Shown one piece after another: positions 22,540 to 32,108 of a DNA stretch of 64,000 nt. Below the pieces are notes generated by a model, which saw only the letters and a list, made by a program, of their open reading frames with translations, was not told the origin of the DNA and did no database searches. The stretch covers positions 1,379,001 through 1,443,000 of the forward strand of contig OX031058.1 in assembly GCA_943736015.1 (NCBI GenBank). Reading direction: 5' to 3'. The DNA comes from Tridacna crocea. Taxonomy: Eukaryota > Mollusca > Bivalvia > Cardiida > Cardiidae. Position 1 is the first letter of the stretch, and each line of letters begins with the position of its first letter. Made by a program: the position numbers and the translations under genes.

Positions 22540-22980
22540 TGGAAATTATATCATCTCCCTGTACAGATAAACACTGAAGGTATCCAAGTAACAGATTAGT
22601 CCTTTTACCTGTATTCCTTTGTTTTTATCCTTGGTTCCCTAGGGGATATTGCGATAAATATAAAATTAATTTAGTATGTTTGTGTAAGGTTTGCAAGCAA
22701 TCCAATTCAAATTCTGTTCTTAATCATCAGGAACTACGGACACATTGATTTGTAAAACAATCTAGCGAGATTTACTTGCGATATTATCTCAAGAATATAG
22801 CTGTTCAGTGCAAGAAAATCAAGGATAAAATCCAAGTAATTCTCTTATCATGACCAATGTAGGACAGCAGTAGAATCAAGGGAAATAACTGAAGAATGGC
22901 CCTAATAGTCAAACTAATTAGATTTTAGTGATCCATACAGAGATGCATTAAGTCCCCTATAGCCAGAGCATGGTAGAGCA
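22540..22980 (+). mobile_element. Dispersed repeat R4, with family C end
   Basis: GTATTCCTTTGTTTTTATCC, GGGGATATTGCGATAAAT and CAAGTAATTCTCTTATCATG recur reversed at 34895-35250 and in part at 62800-62970. 22940-22978 is a family C end (GCATTAAGTCCCC). Confidence 0.6.
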
Positions 22981-23194
22981 GATACATTTACTCTCGCAGT
23001 AAGGCGAGAACCAAACCAACTTTCAGATATTGCTAATTATTTCAATGTATCTCCATAACAATATTATATTGTGACGGACTTGTGGTTGAAAAAAACTCGA
23101 ATTTTATTGGAATATAAATATTCAAGATGATAAATGCATGTCTCATCTCATTACCTACAGGTTCTAGGTCAAGTTCAGCTGTTTTTAGCCTCAT

Positions 23195-23380
23195 TCTTCT
23201 AAATCACTGAGCAAAAGTTTTAAGCCGATTGTAAAAAAAAAACGTTTTTTTTTTTTGTAATGAGAATAAAATCTCCTTATCGGACAGAGTACATCTAAGA
23301 TCAGACTGCACATAACGTGCCGTCAGATTTTGAATCGATACTATTCGCAAAATGTAAGTGAGCCGCACTAAGCAGCTTAA
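23195..23380 (+). mobile_element. Family B MITE
   Basis: CTCCTTATCGGACAGAGTAC, GATCAGACTGCAC and AAGCAGCTTAA. Its right TTAA (23377-23380) is also the left TTAA of the next element. Confidence 0.65.
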
Positions 23381-23574
23381 CCCATTACCACACAATCCCG
23401 AATTTTGACGACCCTGAGAAAGAAGCCGTTAGAAAACATTTTGGGCAAAAGGAATTATGTTTTCTACCCATCAAAAACAAATTTTAAAATTTTCAGACAC
23501 TTTCATTTTTTCTTTTGCTTGCAAATGCTTTTGATTTGGACAAGCCTAAAATTTGGTCGATTGGTAATGAGATA
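23377..23574 (-). mobile_element. Family A MITE lacking its central palindrome
   Basis: Ends and flanks are present (TTAACCCATTACCACACAAT ... TTGGTAATGAG). The core is reduced to AAACATTTTGGGCAAAAGG, then TTATGTTTTC, so most of both arms has been deleted. Confidence 0.75.
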
Positions 23575-23647
23575 AGAGCGAACAAAATAAAGAGGAGACT
23601 GGTTTTAGTTTGATAGATCTGTAGCCTTCAGTTATTTGGTATAGTCA

Positions 23648-23876
23648 TTAACCCTTTACTCCATAGATACTCATTTCTACGCATTGCTTGTGGGAGCCTT
23701 TGGAAAACATTGTGGCAAAAGGTAAAATTGCTCGTGACGAGCAATTTCACCTTTTGCCACAATGTTTTCTATGTTATCAAAAGGTGTCATATACACATAA
23801 GAAACAGCTTCATCCATGCTGTTATTTAGGGTCAATTAGAGATACCATAGTAATGCCTTACGGGATAAAGGGTTAA
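23648..23876 (-). mobile_element. Family A, variant-core subfamily A3
   Basis: TTAA-bounded. The core is TTGTGGCAAAAGG ... TTGCTCGTGACGAGCAA ... CCTTTTGCCACAA. Relative to the usual core, both arms are changed together. The only close relative is at 50923-51150, in the opposite orientation. Confidence 0.8.
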
Positions 23877-24277
23877 TACATTCAGATTCGTGAAATCAAG
23901 GCCACTACTATCAATATAGCGGGAGCAAAGCTTGTAAAAAGTGGTCATAAACCCGCAAGTATATAAGGCAGCAGTGGTACGCCTGATAAACATGTGCACA
24001 TTTTTAACCAATCGTAAATATTACCATCTTTTCATTCAGTATCAGTGTCACGAAGTACATGTAGGTCACAAGCCAGAGCATTCAGCCGTGTCGAAAATCA
24101 AGGAATCGGAGGGAATCAACTGATCACATGATTAAATTCATCAACGTAACGAAACTGACCATATGCGCTGAAAGTATGGTACGGACAGTTCATAAGAGCT
24201 GTGACTTTTTACGACCGTGCAAGTCGCTGCAACGTTAACGTTATCGATATTCCAGCCATGCTATGTCAAAAGATGTC
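23877..24277. other. No recognisable feature
   Basis: No supported gene or repeat. Confidence 0.35.
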
Positions 24278-24506
24278 TTAATTCGTTACCAAACGACAAT
24301 ATTTTAGACTGGTCCAAATTGAAAGCATTTGCAGACGACAACATAAAAGTGACTGAAAATTTGAAAATTGTTTTGTGAAGGGTAGAAAACATTGTGGGAA
24401 AAGGAGAAAATGCTGGTTACCAGCATTTTCTCCTTTTCCCACAATGTTTTCTAAAGGCTTCTTTCTCAGGGGCGTCAAAAGTAGGAATTGTGTGGTGATG
24501 GGTTAA
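24278..24506 (+). mobile_element. Family A MITE, full length
   Basis: TTAA at both ends and a perfect core at about 24387-24451. Confidence 0.85.
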
Positions 24507-24659
24507 TGGATCTATGTGATTCATTATAACCAAGCAAATCATCAGTTGATGATGGAACCAAAAACTCCCATTTCGTATAACAGCAAGCTAAATCTTGATG
24601 TAGGCCTACACTAGTCTTTTGAATTACAGAAAGTTGACCATCCTCGGTGACCCAGTTTC

Positions 24660-25190
24660 GATTCATTATGTAATCGACCTTGGGTGATTTCGCTGGCGTT
24701 TCCCCGTTATCATGTAGGATTCATGGAGCATTTTGATTGGTGATCTCAGTTTTTCTTTGGAAAATCAATTATTTTATCACAAATACGCCGTCATTTCTAC
24801 TTTTTACTTATCGATATCCAAAGCTATTTTTAGCCGTAGTTTAACTTGTCGATATCCAATCACATCATTCGTTGCAAATCAAGCCCACCAACACCACAAT
24901 CGAGAACATTTAAAAGAGATTTTCGGGTAACACGGAAAGTTTTACGTTAAAATCGTACAAAAAGATCAATATTGCCGTCCATGTATTGCAGAATGGCATA
25001 TCTCACAGGAAACAAGTATGCGGACGGGTCATATTTGTTGACAACCTCGGTTTTTCTCTATAGTAATTTTTTTAAGGAAGAAATGGAATCATCCTCGCTA
25101 CAAGAGAATACCATTATGTAATCGATCTTTCGAATGGCTATTAGGGTACTTCCCGACTAGATCTATATGAATATTTTAATTCAATTCAAT
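24660..25190 (-). mobile_element. Dispersed repeat R5, short copy
   Basis: CGCTGGCGTTTCC, TCACAAATACGCCGTCATTT, TGACAACCTCGGTTTTTCT and CGAATGGCTATTAGGGTACT follow one another. The reverse complement has the same order at 48430-50060, with about 1 kb of extra interior there. Confidence 0.65.
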
Positions 25191-25234
25191 TTTCCCAAGG
25201 GTAGATGCATGGAGAGTAAACCAATGCCTCAAGC

Positions 25235-25375
25235 CTCCATTCCAAGGATGAAAACAGACCTGTAGCAAAGTTTCGAACTAGGGCAGCCTGCGTGGACTGA
25301 GCAGGCAAATCGGAGTCGATACTTTTTGCTGATAGTTTAGTTAAGCCCCCTTTTCGCAAAGCTAGGGTTATTTTC
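25235..25375. mobile_element. Family C core and right side, degraded
   Basis: GTTTCGAACTAGGGCAGCCTG, trimmed here to its leading GTTTCGAACTAGGGC, then AGTCGATACTTTTTGC and AAGCCCCCTTTTCGC. Confidence 0.55.
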
Positions 25376-25574
25376 TCGCCGTAGTATTAAAGTTTATCCT
25401 AGAAAATGGACAGTTATTGAAATAAACAGTTCATTATGAACGGGTCAAATCATCATTTACCAGCATGGGGCGTCCACTTATAGATATTTTTAGATATTTG
25501 AGCCGCTGAATTGACGGGTCAAAAACCTTTGTACCTGTATGGTACGTCCTGTTATCGAAATATTTTTGGACATG

Positions 25575-25740
25575 TATGCCCTCAGGCTGCTGAGTGTGAA
25601 TCACTGACCTTTTACAGACCGTGTGGATCAAGATCAGACTGCACAAAATGTGCAGTCTGATCTTCGATCTACACCGTCCTATAAGAACATCTTGTCAAAC
25701 AAAAATACCTTAGAAATAGCAAACTGAGTTTTTGCTATCG
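25575..25740 (-). mobile_element. Family B MITE
   Basis: TGACCTTTTACAGACCGTGT, GATCAGACTGCAC / GTGCAGTCTGATC, ACACCGTCC, then AATACCTTAGAAATAGCAAA. Confidence 0.7.
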
Positions 25741-25767
25741 GCTCATAAAAATCATTCCATCTGTTTA

Positions 25768-25982
25768 GAGGATGAAATTTTGGACCCTTCCAAACCGAAA
25801 GAGTTTGCAGACGACAATTTTTTATTTGGAGAAAATGGCAGAAAGTTGTCAAAAAGGGTAGAAAACACTGTGGGAAAAGGAGAAATTGCTCGTTACGAGC
25901 AATTTCTCCTTTTCCCACAGTGTTTTCAAAAGGCTTTTACTGCAGACACGTAAAAACCAGGGCTTGTTTGGGAAAGGGTTAA
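25768..25982 (+). mobile_element. Family A, variant-core subfamily A2
   Basis: The core AATTGCTCGTTACGAGCAATT is flanked by CACTGTGGGAAAAGG and its exact complement, a perfect palindrome of about 60 bases. It ends GGGAAAGGGTTAA. Relatives: 27650 and 41570. Confidence 0.8.
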
Positions 25983-26134
25983 GCCACTGAATTAAAGAGC
26001 TGGCCGAAAAAAAGAATCGGTTGCCATTCTTTTTACACCACTGTATAAGAAAATGATCCCACCATCATATTCTTGAACAAGTATTTGCACAGCAGCAATA
26101 CTGCAATCATGTAGTAATGTGTTGGACTCCAAAA

Positions 26135-26230
26135 ACACAATTTTCGGATAGTGTGGATAATTGATCAGACTGCGCACTATGTGCTATATGATCGTGATCT
26201 ACACCTTATACTACCTTATAAAATTCAAAA
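26135..26230. mobile_element. Family B core, diverged
   Basis: GGATAGTGTGGATAATTGAT and GTGATCTACACC flank a mutated palindrome. Confidence 0.5.
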
Positions 26231-26403
26231 GTTAAACAACCGGAAAAGACTTACTACTAGTCAAACTCTCTCTCTCACATTTTTGGACTTGGAAAGCAGT
26301 ACCAAATCCAAGGACCATTGGCCCCAGTAAGTGCCTACCCTAAGAAACAAACAGGTTGAATATAACGGCAGCCTGAGCTCGAGCTGACGATGCAGCCGTT
26401 AGT

Positions 26404-26606
26404 GGTATATCTAGGACCGTATTCACCAATCACTCCTAAGAACATTCTTAGTATTATTCTTCAAAATTTTGTCAGGGTGAAAGTAACAGAACTGCTAATT
26501 GGCTAAACCAAATGGCTTAGCCAATCAGAGGTTCTGTTACGTTCACAGTCAGGAAATCTTGAAGAATAAGAACGTTCTTAAGAATGGTTGGTGAATACGG
26601 CCCCGG
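26404..26606. mobile_element. Family F palindromic MITE, full length
   Basis: The ends GGACCGTATTCACCAA and TTGGTGAATACGGCCC are inverted. Inner arms TAAGAACATTCTTA / AAGAACGTTCTTAAG and a central ATTGGCTAAACC / GGCTTAGCCAAT also pair, so the whole element is one long imperfect hairpin. Confidence 0.85.
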
Positions 26607-26931
26607 CAGGTGTAGTTTCTTCTTTTTTTCTTTCTGCCATACGCATGAGACATTTTCGAAAGTTATAATGCTTCCTCCTAAACCCCGCCCCCTTCAAATA
26701 TCATAAAATTTCGCCAGTTCAAAAGTACATGTATTTATTTACATTTAAACACATAAATTTTCACGTTCCGTGCTGTCTGATTTAAATTTACACCTTCAGT
26801 AAAAGGTCAGTGAGTGGCGGCTACCAACCTATGGATACACTGAGGCTCTTTTTGAAAGCATTAATAAATTTGGAGCCATTTCATGTCACAAGTAACTCTT
26901 TGCTGTGTTTTACTGCAGTAGTTTTACATGT

Positions 26932-27160
26932 TTAACCCATTACCAAACGACAATATTTTAGGCTTGTCCAAATCGAAAGCATTTGCAGACGACAAAATAA
27001 AAGTAAGTAAAGATTAAAAATTTGTTTTGTGAAGAGTAGAAAACATTGTAGGAAAAGGAGAAAATGCTGGTTACCAGCATTTTCTCCTTTTTCCACAATG
27101 TTTTCTTAGGGCTTCTTTCTCAGGGGCGTCAAAAGTAGGGATTGTATGGTAATGGGTTGA
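26932..27160 (+). mobile_element. Family A MITE, full length
   Basis: Left TTAA; right end mutated to TTGA. Core at about 27043-27105. Confidence 0.85.
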
Positions 27161-27229
27161 AATTCCTTTCTGAATCAACGTATCCTTTTGCTGTTACTTG
27201 TAATGTTTTGTGTTTCTCTGAATGAAGGA

Positions 27230-27505
27230 GCCGAGTCCTTGTAGCTCAGTAGGCAGCGTACAGGGCTTGAGAATTAGGGTCACTGGTGCCATCCCTGGCC
27301 AGGCCAAATTCTACCCAAGGTTTGATGGTAATTATTGAGACAGGATTCATTCCTGGCTCACCCATCCCCAACCCCATGACTACTGTCTCCTAAAGAACTA
27401 GGTGGCGAAGCAGCCAATGGTTTGGAAAGAATACAGTGCGGAGTACTGGTAAATGAAATTTCGGAAAGGTATGGACAGTTGTGCAACTGGACGTTGTTTG
27501 GGCAT
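27230..27505 (+). mobile_element. SINE S1
   Basis: The head TGTAGCTCAGTAGGCAGCG has a weak B box (GGTGCCATCCC). The body GGTTTGATGGTAATTATTGA and the GTGCGGAGTACTGG block follow. Confidence 0.7.
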
Positions 27506-27649
27506 GTCATGTTCTTCGAAGATTCGACCTGTCTGCTATGAGGCGTCACCCATTGCCACATACAAAACCATGACGAAACAGACTGTGTAACAGAACAATT
27601 ACGCTAGAAGAAATAGAATTAGACAGCAAATTCTGTGACAGTCTGCCTT

Positions 27650-27873
27650 TTAACCCTTTCCCAAACAAGCCCTGGTTTTTACGTGTCTGCAGTAGAAATC
27701 CTTTGAAAACACTGTGGGAAAAGGAGAAATTGCTCGTAACGAGCAATTTCTCCTTTTCCCACAGTGTTTTCTACCCTTTTTGAGAACTTTCTGCCATTTT
27801 CTCAAAATCAAAAAATGTCGTCTGCAAACTGTTTCAGTTTGGAAGAGTCCAAAATTTGTCGTTTGGGAGAAGT
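27650..27873 (-). mobile_element. Family A, subfamily A2
   Basis: Begins TTAACCCTTTCCCAAACAAG. The core TTGCTCGTAACGAGCAA has perfect arms. The left-hand flanking order is reversed relative to 25768. Confidence 0.8.
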
Positions 27874-27930
27874 TGATGACCTTTGCAATGTGTTGCTGAT
27901 TTCTACGTGACACAGTGGTAAAAGTTTGAA

Positions 27931-28178
27931 TAGCCGGTGTAATGCAGAGAAATGACCCCCATTACAAAATGACCTAAGGTCATTTCTCGACGTAGAATAA
28001 TGACCCATGGGTCATTTCTCTACGACGAGAAATGACCCCCGTGTCATTTCTCGACGTAGAATAATGACCCGGGTCATTTTTCTACGTCGAAAAATGACCC
28101 ATGGGTCATTCCTGTACGTCGACGAATGACCCGGGGATCATTTTGTAATGGGGATCATTTTTCTGCATTACACCGGCA
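27931..28178. repeat. Palindrome made of smaller palindromes
   Basis: The outer ends GCCGGTGTAATGCAGA and TCTGCATTACACCGGC are exact inverted copies. The next layer, CCCCATTACAAAATGA, mirrors TCATTTTGTAATGGGG. Inside are repeated short palindromes (AATGACCCATGGGTCATT, AATGACCCGGGTCATT, AATGACCTAAGGTCATT-like) separated by CTCGACGTAGA-like linkers. Noncoding. Confidence 0.85.
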
Positions 28179-28238
28179 TCACTGTAGCTATTTTAAGGCC
28201 AAATGAGATTGATTGATAGTACGGTGTTTAACGCCGTT

Positions 28239-28267
28239 TTAACGCTTTACCAAACAACAAAATTTTA
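28239..28267 (+). mobile_element. Family A MITE, left fragment of a split copy
   Basis: TTAACGCTTTACCAAACAAC runs into the 12-base duplicated target. The rest of this copy resumes at 33627, after the inserted retroelement block. Confidence 0.8.
28256..28267. repeat. 12-bp target site duplication, left
   Basis: AACAAAATTTTA is identical to 33627-33638 and marks the left border of the Penelope pair. Confidence 0.85.
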
Positions 28268-28329
28268 TCAATACAAATAATTCCGTAGGGAATTCAACAC
28301 TTAAATAAATTAATATAGTCACTCAGTTT

Positions 28330-28365
28330 TTCAATATTTCGGCCAGCGGCCTTTCTCAAGAAAAG
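28330..28365 (-). other. Hammerhead-like motif in Penelope 3' end, copy 1
   Basis: On the minus strand CTTGAGA, a GGCC-GCT-GGCC hairpin and GAAA are in the order of a hammerhead core (known from Penelope-like elements). The core CTGANGA is not matched exactly, so activity is doubtful. The twin is at 33568-33600. Confidence 0.4.
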
Positions 28366-28465
28366 AAACGTAAATTTATCTACTTTGTAGATGCACGTCG
28401 TATGCCATTCTTGTATACAGGATGTGACGTCACTGTGAAATACACAACGTTTGATCCCGCGCTAA

Positions 28466-30680
28466 TTAAATTAAAGTTAATTGATAGCGGGAATCTTTGA
28501 CGTTACACCCCGCCGGCCGGTGAGTCCGTAATTTCTGTATCCAAGTTGATTCGTACATCAATCTCTCTGTCTTGCAGCCTGATTTTATTTGTTGTAATAT
28601 AGAAAAAACAGCATCCTCTTCTGAATGGTCTTTCTTTGAAAAATGACCGTTAATCGGCTTGTCTCTCTGCAGCTTGATGTCACGTAAGTGCTCCGTCATC
28701 CTCTCATTTAACTGTCGTTCAGTCTCTCCAACATATACCACCGTTTCACACTTCTTACAGCTTATTGAGTAGACTACGCTGTGCTGTCTACAATTGTTGT
28801 AATTCGGGATTTTGAACCCTTCTCCTGTTGTACTAATAATTTTATCGCTGTCGGAAATGTGGGCACATTTGTCGCAATCTAATTTGCATGGTTTGCTTGA
28901 TTTTTTAACCTGTCTATTCGTCTTTCCATGAACTAAAGAGTCGCCAAGATTTCTGTCCCTTCTGTATGCAACCATAGGAGGTTCTTGAAACACTTTCGTC
29001 ATTCTCTCTGACTTATATAGTACTCTCGTGTGTTTAGGGATGATATGGTTCAAGTCTGGGAGGAGGTTTGAATAGGTTACAGTCATCGGCACTCTGTCCG
29101 ATTCTTTTCTACGTTTTCGCTTCTTTAATAGTTCGCCCCTATCTAGTTTGTCTACTTTCGCCATTTGTGAATTTATTGTTTTGCCACTATAACCACGCTG
29201 TCTTAATTTCTTTATCAGGATTTTCCTTTGATATTCGAAGTCTTGTGGTTTTTCACATATTCTTTTTAGCCGTAAACCCAATCCAAATGCCAGACCTTTC
29301 TTTGTTGATGGAGGATGGCAAGATTTGCTATTTAAATAAAGTTGTTTATCAGTTGGTTTGACGTATAGGTCCGTATAGATCTTACCATCCTCTATCTTCA
29401 CTAGAGTATCTAGGAACTCTATCTGTCTCGTGTGCATTCTTAACTCAACCTTGATGTCATTATGTATGCTATTGGCATGTTTTGCAAACCCCTGAAGTTC
29501 TTCTACACTCCCACACCAAATACCAAAACCATCGTCAGTGAATCTCTTGTAGAAGAGTGGCTGTTTTGAATATTTCAGAAGTTCCTCATCCCATTTTCGC
29601 ATGTAGGAACATGCAAAGTTTTTTCCTAATTTGGAACCAATAGCCACCCCTTTTCTTTGAATAAAATAGTTGTCGCCAAATTCGAATATGTTGTTGTCAA
29701 GTACAGCCTCGATCAGTTTCATAGCATTTTCGGTGTCAATTAATTTTGTTGAGCGGGTTTCTAAAGCTTCTTTGCATGCAGCCAATCCCTCTTTCCTAGG
29801 AACTGATGGTAAAGCTTGCAAACATCAAAGCAGAATAAAATACTATCTTTTGGTATTCTGTCATTAAAATCTGCAAGTTTATTGATAAAGTCATTTGTGT
29901 CTTGTATATAGCTTGGTGAAGATTCGACGTACTGATTTAGTTCATGTTCAACTAGTTCTGCTATTCTCTCAGTAGGTGTGTTTATACCACTGACAATTGT
30001 ACGGTATGTCCTTTTTGTGTATTTTTGGGTTCCCTTTAAGTCTTCCAGCAGTTGCATATTTTGGCATTAGATATTGTTTCATTTCCTTTGTGATCACCCC
30101 TTCCTTATGCATCTTATCTACCAGTTTTTTTATTTCTTTATAACTGTCCTCAATCTGCTTCTGCTCCGTCCTCTCATATATATCACTTCTATCCATTTCG
30201 GTTAATAGTTCGCTTATGTATTCTTTCTTATCTACTACGACTATACCCGATCCTTTATCGGCTGGGCGAATCACAATATCTGGGTTGTTTAGAAGCTCAA
30301 AAAAAGCCGCCTTTTCTTCCTTCGTTACGTTGAAACTTCCTTTCTTTTTCAAATTTTCTATTATATCTGTCTTTACAAGTTCTATATATAGGTCAAGGTG
30401 CGCATCTCTCCCAGGATTGGGCGTAAAATAACTTTTCTGCTTCGATTGGAATTTCGTTTGCACATTACATGCACCATTCAGATTTCCTTCTTTGTCATAA
30501 AAAAATTCCTTCAGTCTCATTCTACGTTTCCACTCAGCTAAATCCGATAGAAGTTTTATCTTATTTATCTTGCCGCTTGTTGGAATGAATTTAAGTCCTT
30601 TTTCAAGAAGAGAAATTTGTGCGTCAGTTAATTTATGTTTTGAAAGATTAACAACTGAACATCTTGGTTCTTGATATGTA
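28466..30680 (-). pseudogene. Penelope-like RT / GIY-YIG endonuclease, broken
   Basis: In order from the N side: IRPADKGSGIVVVDKKEY (palm region typical of Penelope RT), NPKIHKKDIP, a FDVCKLY motif (RT motif A), QRKGVAIGSKLG (motif B), FTDDGFGIW (motif C, with T where copy 2 has I), a Cys-rich CKLDCDKC segment, then a GIY-YIG nuclease with VYSI, YVGETERQ and an NERMTEHL helix. The frame is broken at two places. Near 30004 about two bases seem lost after KKDIP. Near 29807 one C of a CCC run present in copy 2 is missing. The start is also lost to the mariner: the first codon of the open frame lies inside the mariner TIR. The reaction is target-primed reverse transcription in the nucleus (known for the family). 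This copy cannot make a full protein. Confidence 0.88.
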
Positions 30681-30708
30681 CGAGGGGCATTTCTCAAGTC
30701 CTTAAAGT
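30681..30708. repeat. Mariner terminal inverted repeat, left
   Basis: CGAGGGGCATTTCTCAAGTC and onward; about 24 of 28 positions match the right end. Confidence 0.88.
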
Positions 30709-30750
30709 GACGGCGGGTTATTAATATAGTAAAACCAAGGGTGTATATAC

Positions 30751-31821
30751 TTATTTCAATCCTTCAAAGTACTCTCCGTTGTTGTTCACACACTTTTCTA
30801 GGCGTCTGATCCAGTCATGAAAAGCATTTTTGAACGCTTCCTTAGGTATACTGTTTGTACACTGGAACAGCGCGCTGCCTACAGCATGGCGCGACTCAAA
30901 GCGGTGACCTCGCATGTAATCCTTGATGTATGGGTTCAGCCAAAAGTCACATGGAGAAAGGTTGGGACTATATGCGGGATGTGGTAAAGTTTTAATGTGC
31001 TGCTCTTTCAAATATTCTTCAACGACAGCGGAGCGATGGGCCGGTGCGTTATCATGGAGCAGGTGTATGCCGCGCACCCCTGTGCGTGGACGCTTGCTAG
31101 TGTAGTGCTTAACCACTGTAGAAAGGACACTGGTTTTGTAAAATACTCCTGTTACACTGGTGTGATGAGGGACAGGAACTTGGGCAACCATGCCGTCGGA
31201 ATCAAAAAATAGAGCGTACATAATGCATCTGACACCCCTGCTTCTACGCGCTATTTGAGGCCTTTCATCATTTTCGCGTATCCAAACTTTGTTGTTCTCC
31301 TTGTTTTCAGGCTCAAAAAAGTACAGCCATGTTTCATCGCCTGTAACTATTTCTCTCAACCTCCTTGAGTCACAGTCCTTGTACATATGGAGAAGCTCTG
31401 TCGCTTTATTAACACGGTCCCTCTTTTGCTCGTCAGTCAATAAATGCGGGACCCATCGCGCACAAACCTTCCTTAGCCGTAGCCGTTCTTTTAAAATCTG
31501 AAAGACAGCCGACGAATTTAAGCCCGATATCTCGACGACTTCTTGCAATGTATATCTTGCGTCTGCGTCTATGAGGGATTTCACACAGGCAGCATCATTT
31601 TCCGACAGAGGACGACCTGATCGGGGGCCATCTTTGACGCTCTCCCTACCCTGCCTAAATAGTCTTATCCACTGTGCAACCACTTGGAATGACAGAGCAT
31701 TATCTCCATATATCTTATCCAAATCGGCTTTAACCTCCGACGCTTTGAAACCGAGTAATCCGCGAATTTTACAATAAGCACGTTGCTCCTCCGCCACAGA
31801 GCCACCATTCACGTCCGCCAT
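30751..31821 (-). CDS. Mariner transposase, intact DD34D
   Basis: This 356-residue protein has the usual length for mariner transposases (about 340-360). The N-terminal half contains a paired helix-turn-helix DNA-binding region (about 1-115; SGRPLS linker at 68-73), followed by WVPHLLTDEQK at 123-133. The catalytic aspartates are D162 (TGDETW), D257 (HDNAPAH) and D292 (PCDFW). Exactly 34 residues separate the last two, the mariner signature. The PHPAYSPNLSPCDFW box has N where many relatives have D, a tolerated-looking change away from the catalytic residue. The ATG at 31821 is in good context (AAAATGG). There are no stops or frameshifts. It cuts and pastes the element at TA sites in the nucleus. 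I cannot assign a subfamily. Activity is inference from integrity. Confidence 0.95.
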   Translation of the reverse strand: MADVNGGSVAEEQRAYCKIRGLLGFKASEVKADLDKIYGDNALSFQVVAQWIRLFRQGRESVKDGPRSGRPLSENDAACVKSLIDADARYTLQEVVEISGLNSSAVFQILKERLRLRKVCARWVPHLLTDEQKRDRVNKATELLHMYKDCDSRRLREIVTGDETWLYFFEPENKENNKVWIRENDERPQIARRSRGVRCIMYALFFDSDGMVAQVPVPHHTSVTGVFYKTSVLSTVVKHYTSKRPRTGVRGIHLLHDNAPAHRSAVVEEYLKEQHIKTLPHPAYSPNLSPCDFWLNPYIKDYMRGHRFESRHAVGSALFQCTNSIPKEAFKNAFHDWIRRLEKCVNNNGEYFEGLK

Positions 31822-31983
31822 TTTGGCCAGTCTGCTTGACCATGCTCATTTCAAATGCTGATTGTTCAAACTTTGCACGGGTAATTCGAGAAAAAAATGC
31901 ACCGATGTACAGATAAATGTTTGGCCTTGTATTTGGTATGCATTACACTGACATGCATTCAAAACCCGTGCACCTACTGCCTA

Positions 31984-32011
31984 ACTTTAAAGACTTTTAA
32001 AATGCCCCTCG
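31984..32011. repeat. Mariner terminal inverted repeat, right
   Basis: Reads ACTTTAAAGACTTTTAAAAT then GCCCCTCG, next to TA. Confidence 0.88.
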
Positions 32012-32108
32012 TATGTTTATTCGTGCAACCATATTTCCGGTTAGCATTGCACTGAATATTTCCACTTCTAAGATTATTATCTTTCTTATCTGTATTTGCT
32101 TTGTAGGT

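Larger units (their letters stand above)
30681..32011 (-). mobile_element. Mariner transposon, full length, 1331 bp
   Basis: The ends are imperfect inverted repeats of about 28 bases starting CGAGGGGCATTT; the left continues CTCAAGTCCTTAAAGT and the right, read inward, TAAAAGTCTTTAAAGT. TA flanks both ends (30679-30680 and 32012-32013), the expected target duplication. It carries one complete transposase frame. The insertion lies inside the Penelope frame and is therefore younger than it. Confidence 0.93.

Noticed and set aside
29068..29361. 97-residue frame opposite the Penelope RT, also present at 32568-32861
   Set aside because: It is the antisense shadow of the conserved coding frame, duplicated only because the element is duplicated.
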